A stretch of 44,927 bases of DNA from JBLHKS01 sp047620505 (GTDB lineage: Bacteria > Verrucomicrobiota > Verrucomicrobiia > Verrucomicrobiales > DEV007). The stretch's first letter is position 1, and each line of letters opens with the position of its first letter. This document shows positions 41,359 through 44,927 of the stretch, piece after piece. Under the pieces are notes generated by a model. That model was not told where the DNA came from. It ran no database searches and saw only the letters and a list, made by a program, of their open reading frames with translations. The stretch spans positions 1 through 44,927 of the forward strand of contig JBLHKS010000038.1 in the NCBI GenBank assembly GCA_047620505.1, written 5' to 3'. Position numbers and translations under genes: made by a program.

Positions 41359-42618
41359 CTACTCTTCGATTCGATAAAGATGAGTCCTCGTCCGGACAAA
41401 CAGCGCGTTTCCGGAGACAGCAGGCGAGCCCATGCAACCTGCATCCAGCTCGTTCTGTGCCACGATTTTGAACTCGCGACCGGCTTCAATCACCGTGCTT
41501 TTCCCATCTTCGTCGAAACACCAGATTTTGCCGTCAGCGTAGATCATCGACGCCGAAAAATTCCCGCCAATTCGGTCCATCCAGACTTCCTCGCCCGTTT
41601 TTGCGTCGAGACACGCCGCAACTCCGCCGTCATCGACCATGAAAAGCAGATCGCCCAACAGAATCGGCGACGCCCGCCGCGGATTCACGCGCTTGAAGCG
41701 CCAAGCCACTTCGCCGCCAGGTTTGATCGCATAAACCTCGCCCCCTGAGCCCGTCGGAATGAAAATCAGGCCGTTCCCGATCAAAGGACGCAAGGCACCA
41801 GAGTGATTCGGCTGAAACGGAGTTTTCCAAACTTCCTCGCCCGTTTTCGGGTCGTAAGCATAAAACGCCATTGAGCCGAGACTTAGCAAAGTAGACTTCC
41901 CATCCACTTCCATGATTCGCGGAGTCGAGTACGCCTTCCGCCAATCGCCATCGGCGGCGATCTTACCGGTTTTCTCATCGACATCCTTGAAATCCACGCT
42001 CCGATCTGTTTTCCAGACCGTCTCGCCAGTCTTCTTGTTCATCGCGACGATGTACTGGAAATCACTACCGTCGTAGTTGAGATAAAGCAGATCGCCGACG
42101 ACCAGCGGCGAAGACCCGGGCCCGCGGAAGTGATTGCATTCGAAATCCGCGCGCTCCCAGAGAACCTCACCGCTCTCGGCGTCCAGGCACCCGGTCCAGG
42201 GAGCCCCGAAAGTGATATAAACTCGCCCCTCTTCCAGCACTGGCGAAGGCGAAGCGTGGGAGTTGAACGCATGACAGAACTGCGGCTCGGCGACTTTCTG
42301 CACAACTTTGTCGTGAATGACCTTACCCGTGTTTTTGTCGACGCAGACCACCGAAAGCCGCGTTCCGGCCTCATCCGCATTCGTCATCCAGATCTGATCG
42401 CCCCAAATCACGGGTGACGACCAGGCCTTGCCTTTGATCTCCGTTTTCCAAGTTACGTTTTCGGTCTCACTCCACTCGGTAGGGAGCGTCGTCCCTTCTG
42501 ACGTGTGTCCGTCTTCACTGGGACCGCGATAGTCGGGCCAGTTTTCGCCAGCAGCTGCTGAAGTTGATGCCAGAAGCGCGTAGCCAAGAAGGGAGGAAAC
42601 GAAATGGGACAATCTCAT
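41359..42618 (-). CDS. Exported PQQ-type beta-propeller protein
   Basis: 419 residues with a signal peptide (ASTSAAAG) and NWPDYRGPSEDGHTSE, the typical start of PQQ-like repeat proteins in PVC bacteria. Blades recur as VVCVDKNTGKVI, GCLDAESGEVLWE, VAMNKKTGETVWKT, YDPKTGEEVWKT and ACLDAKTGEEVW. Whether it binds PQQ is unknown; many members are non-enzymatic. It lies 50 bp upstream of the PEPCK gene on the same strand. The CAGCAGCTGCTG palindrome falls in its signal peptide codons. Confidence 0.85.
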   Translation of the reverse strand: MRLSHFVSSLLGYALLASTSAAAGENWPDYRGPSEDGHTSEGTTLPTEWSETENVTWKTEIKGKAWSSPVIWGDQIWMTNADEAGTRLSVVCVDKNTGKVIHDKVVQKVAEPQFCHAFNSHASPSPVLEEGRVYITFGAPWTGCLDAESGEVLWERADFECNHFRGPGSSPLVVGDLLYLNYDGSDFQYIVAMNKKTGETVWKTDRSVDFKDVDEKTGKIAADGDWRKAYSTPRIMEVDGKSTLLSLGSMAFYAYDPKTGEEVWKTPFQPNHSGALRPLIGNGLIFIPTGSGGEVYAIKPGGEVAWRFKRVNPRRASPILLGDLLFMVDDGGVAACLDAKTGEEVWMDRIGGNFSASMIYADGKIWCFDEDGKSTVIEAGREFKIVAQNELDAGCMGSPAVSGNALFVRTRTHLYRIEE

Positions 42619-42695
42619 CCGAACTATTGAGGCTGCCCTCGCGGTGGGTCAAATCCTGCGGTGCCTCGAAATCTGATTCGGCCCGTCCTCGATGA

Positions 42696-42707
42696 CAGCA
42701 GCTGCTG
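42696..42707. repeat. Intergenic copy of the iterated palindrome CAGCAGCTGCTG
   Basis: An exact 12-bp match outside any gene. Other exact copies start at about 6113, 9231, 11343, 13255, 14401, 17934, 24352, 27433, 30928, 31560, 36061, 42549 and 43654. Some are written as Gln-Gln-Leu-Leu, others as Ala-Ala-Ala. Confidence 0.85.
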
Positions 42708-42757
42708 CGTAGCGGACTTCGTACAGACTGTTGCAAAACTCGTCGCAGTCTCCGCAA

Positions 42758-42775
42758 ACGGACTTGGATGTCCGT
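42758..42775. repeat. Single arm of the REP-like repeat seen at 33765-33813
   Basis: ACGGACTTGGATGTCCGT differs from the right arm at 33796-33813 by one base and, like it, is followed by TTCT. It shows the element is dispersed. Confidence 0.75.
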
Positions 42776-42891
42776 TCTTTCGTCGGGGAAATCAATCGTG
42801 GATCGCTATCAGTGAGATGGCACTCGATTTCAAGTTGGGTTTCGATTTGTCAACGCCCACCCCGAATTGTCGTCCCGAGCCTACCGAAGAA

Positions 42892-44316
42892 TCAGAACAA
42901 CTCCTCGATTGGCCGGCCTCCATCCGAGAGATTCACGGCGACGCCGTTTGGACGCGTCAGCCTCGCATTCGGGCCGAGTCCAAGCTTTCGATAAATCGTC
43001 TCAGCATAATCGTAAGGCGTGTAGAGCGACTCGGTCACATCGCCACCCTGCTTGTCGGTTGCGCCGATCACCGCGCCGCGTGGGCATCCGGCGCCAGCGA
43101 ACGCGATCGACATTGCTCGGCTCCAATGATCGCGGCCACCATTTGCGTTAATTTTTGGCGTCCGGCCCATCTCGGTCACAAAACAGACCAGCGTTTCGTC
43201 CAGCAAACCGCGCTCGTCCATGTCCTCGATCAACGCGCTGAAACTCCGGTCGAGACTCGGCATCATCACCGGATGCGGCATTCCGTAGCGCTCCTGGTTG
43301 CTGTTGCCCTGCGGACCGCCGCAGGGGCCGTTGTTGTAAATTCCTTCGTGATGATCCCAGTTCAGAAACACCCCTTTTGGCTGACCGTAACCGGCGCGGC
43401 CGACGTGCTCTGGCGGCTGGATCACGGTCACTGTCACGAAACGAACTCCCGATTCGATCAAGCGGCGTCCTAACAAATAACAGGAGCCACGATGATCGCG
43501 GCCATAGCGATCGCGGGTCTGCTTCGATTCATGGGAAAGATCAAATGCGGCCTGAGCTTGTGGGCTTGTCAGGAGATCCAGCGCGTGCTCGTTGTAAGAC
43601 GTCATCGCCTGCCCGAGTTCGGAACTGGCGACCGGCGATTCGTCCAGCGCGCTCAGCAGCTGCTGGCGTTCCTCAAACCGGTCCGCGCCCAATCCCGGTT
43701 GCGGTTCGAGCGACTTCACACTCCAATCCGGCGCCGCCAGATTTTCGCCGAGACTTTTCGTTCCCAACTTCCACGGCGCCCGGTGCGCGGGCAGAAAACC
43801 GGGACTCGAAATCGCATTCGGCATGTTGATCCCGGGGCAGAAAATGTAGCCGGGCATTTCCGGGCGATCCGTGCCCAACATCTCGGTCACCACGGATCCG
43901 ATGTCCGGCGTTTCGAACGGTGAGTTGAAGCGGTAGCCTTTGAAAAACTCCTGACAACATTCCCGGTGCCCAGACGTCACCGCCGAAGTCATCGACCGCA
44001 CCACTGACAGTCGATCAGCGACCTTCGCGGTCATCGGCATGAGCGAAGAAAAATGCAGACCGGGCACGTTGGTCGAAATCGGCTCGAACGGCGACCGATG
44101 CGCGGCTGGCGCTTCCGGCTTAGGATCAAACGAGTCCATCTGGCTGATCCCGCCCTCTTCGTAAATCACGAGAACCTGCTTAGCCTGAGCGTCAACCTTC
44201 GATTCACCGTCGCTTCCGCCCTTGGCCTGAGCCTCAATCGCGAGCCACTCCGCCAGTCCACAACCCATCGCGCCCGCGGAAACGGATTTCAGGAATCGGC
44301 GTCGCTCCAGATTCAT
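42892..44316 (-). CDS. DUF1501 family exported protein
   Basis: From ATG 44316, 474 residues. A Tat-like leader (MNLERRRFLKSVSAGAMGCGLAEWL) is followed by VLVIYEEGGISQMDSFDPKPEAP, LSVVRSMTSAVTSGHRECCQEFF and a C-terminal FVTEMGRTPKINANGGRDHWSRAMS with family-typical acidic and His residues. DUF1501 proteins have a sulfatase/alkaline-phosphatase-like fold and are abundant in PVC bacteria, often paired with DUF1553/DUF1549 cytochromes. No such partner is seen here, which is somewhat unusual. I rejected the longer frame to 44583 because it reads through a tRNA fragment. Confidence 0.85.
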   Translation of the reverse strand: MNLERRRFLKSVSAGAMGCGLAEWLAIEAQAKGGSDGESKVDAQAKQVLVIYEEGGISQMDSFDPKPEAPAAHRSPFEPISTNVPGLHFSSLMPMTAKVADRLSVVRSMTSAVTSGHRECCQEFFKGYRFNSPFETPDIGSVVTEMLGTDRPEMPGYIFCPGINMPNAISSPGFLPAHRAPWKLGTKSLGENLAAPDWSVKSLEPQPGLGADRFEERQQLLSALDESPVASSELGQAMTSYNEHALDLLTSPQAQAAFDLSHESKQTRDRYGRDHRGSCYLLGRRLIESGVRFVTVTVIQPPEHVGRAGYGQPKGVFLNWDHHEGIYNNGPCGGPQGNSNQERYGMPHPVMMPSLDRSFSALIEDMDERGLLDETLVCFVTEMGRTPKINANGGRDHWSRAMSIAFAGAGCPRGAVIGATDKQGGDVTESLYTPYDYAETIYRKLGLGPNARLTRPNGVAVNLSDGGRPIEELF

Positions 44317-44435
44317 GCGTTGAGCGTAGCCGGGCGCGCACGGCAAGAAAGCTAAAAACAACGGTTTTTCTCCGCAAAGTAAGATCTCCTTCGTTGGATA
44401 TTTGCCCCGAAAATCCCTGAAGTGATCTCGCACAG

Positions 44436-44480
44436 TGGTCGGGCTGAGAGGATTCGAACCTCCGACCTCCTCGTCCCGAA
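44436..44480 (-). tRNA. 3' half of tRNA-Pro(CGG), probable attachment-site scar
   Basis: On the minus strand, the anticodon loop TTCGGGA (anticodon CGG), stem CGAGG, variable loop AGGTC, T arm GGAGG-TTCGAAT-CCTCT, acceptor strand CAGCCCG, discriminator A and encoded CCA are all in place. The five bases before the loop (CATTG) pair poorly with CGAGG. Where the D arm and 5' acceptor strand (CGGGCTG expected) should be, the sequence is unrelated. A tRNA cut at the anticodon is the classic remnant left by an element that integrates into the 3' half of a tRNA gene. Confidence 0.75.
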
Positions 44481-44927
44481 CAATGTGGTCCAGTAGACCA
44501 CACACTCTAGATTCCAGCATAACTCCCAGATTCCGAATGACTTCAGCGGAGTCGCACCATCGTTCAGTTTCCGCAGAGTTCATGCATTTCCGCAGTTTTT
44601 CGGGTCATCGAGGGCAACAAGGAGGGCAACATCGAACTCCAGACCCATCATGAACTGGAGATCACCCCGGCCCACCAGATCACGATGAAGACATTGTGGT
44701 CGGTGATGGCGCGGACTGGATTGAATAATCGTTGGCAAGATCCACCCAGTCATGATGTCGAGTTGATTCGATTTGGCTCACACCGCGTCCATCACCAACT
44801 TTGACTAACCTTCTATTCTCTTCTTTATTTGCTGCTCATCTAGACACTGTAGAGCCAACAGACACAGGCATACCGCCGAGTTCATCATGAATAATCTTGG
44901 TTCAACTTGGACTCCACATGAAGACCA
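44481..44927. other. Sequence beyond the tRNA fragment, no confident gene
   Basis: An inverted repeat TGTGGTC-cagta-GACCACA (44484-44502) abuts the tRNA fragment. One plus-strand frame reads FRVIEGNKEGNIELQTHH, then about 45 further residues to a stop near 44804. It looks protein-like but has no good start and no family I know, so it may be a relic. The last 130 bp are AT-richer than the rest of the window. By the geometry of tRNA-targeted integration, this side would be the inserted element. Confidence 0.45.

Larger units (their letters stand above)
42619..42891. other. Intergenic region with palindrome and REP-like arm
   Basis: 273 bp between two minus-strand genes. It holds the only non-coding exact copy of CAGCAGCTGCTG (42696-42707) and a single arm of the REP-like repeat (42758-42775). 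No gene is visible. Confidence 0.6.

Noticed and set aside
41309..41437. N-terminal extension of the PPi-PEPCK-like gene
   Set aside because: It would overlap the end of the PQQ propeller gene by 79 bp, and the added residues look like translated non-coding sequence.
44317..44583. N-terminal extension of the DUF1501 gene to 44583
   Set aside because: It translates the tRNA fragment and puts nearly 90 residues before a complete Tat-like leader at 44316.

Overview
The window looks like a piece of a Verrucomicrobiota (PVC superphylum) chromosome. This is inferred from gene content: the DUF1592/DUF1552 pair, a DUF1501 protein, an S1 sulfatase, a PQQ-type beta-propeller, SHD1-like repeats, a probable PPi-dependent PEP carboxykinase, few Shine-Dalgarno sequences, and dispersed intergenic repeats. 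No rRNA gene or CRISPR array is visible. The only tRNA-like sequence is a 3' half.

Layout. 1-4.2 kb: the planctomycete-type DUF1592/DUF1552 pair (the second cut by the window edge) and a cytochrome c relic. 4.6-7.3 kb: a sensor kinase separated from its receiver domain by a one-base frame change at a run of seven G. 7.3-15.4 kb: ordinary envelope and metabolic genes (LolA-like protein, a lipid-linked sugar glycosyltransferase pair, CocE/NonD hydrolase, AvtA-type aminotransferase, Hsp15-like S4 protein, SHD1-like protein). 15.6-29.0 kb: a type IV pilus/MSHA-like assembly system. 29.0-33.8 kb: a lipoprotein, a DUF368 carrier, and a polar amino-acid ABC transporter operon with a ParD/ParE-like module inside it. 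33.8-44.3 kb: sulfatase, unknown secreted proteins, a repeat-rich gap, probable PPi-PEPCK, PQQ propeller and DUF1501. 44.4 kb to the end: a 3' half of tRNA-Pro, probably an attachment-site scar, with a non-coding stretch beyond it.

The pilus system is the most interesting part. It has two near-twin major pilins (one with a dockerin/EF-hand-like calcium loop, the other with that loop damaged), an assembly ATPase with an MshEN-type c-di-GMP-binding N-terminus, a PilC platform, two large paralogous pseudopilins, a PAS-GGDEF diguanylate cyclase, a fused PilM-PilN protein, PilO-like and PilP/GspC-like proteins, and a secretin with a (Ser-Asp)n tract and a glycine run. Five of its upstream regions carry copies of one AT-rich element (ATTATGGAAATTAT), which I saw nowhere else in the window. 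I read it as the operator of a dedicated regulon. Enzyme, c-di-GMP-responsive motor and shared DNA element together suggest a self-contained c-di-GMP-controlled surface or secretion machine. Prepilin peptidase and PilT are not in the window.

A second, independent signal is a 12-bp palindrome, CAGCAGCTGCTG. By eye I count 14 exact copies and about nine one-mismatch copies, in different reading frames and once between genes. It resembles a highly iterated palindrome of the HIP1 kind.
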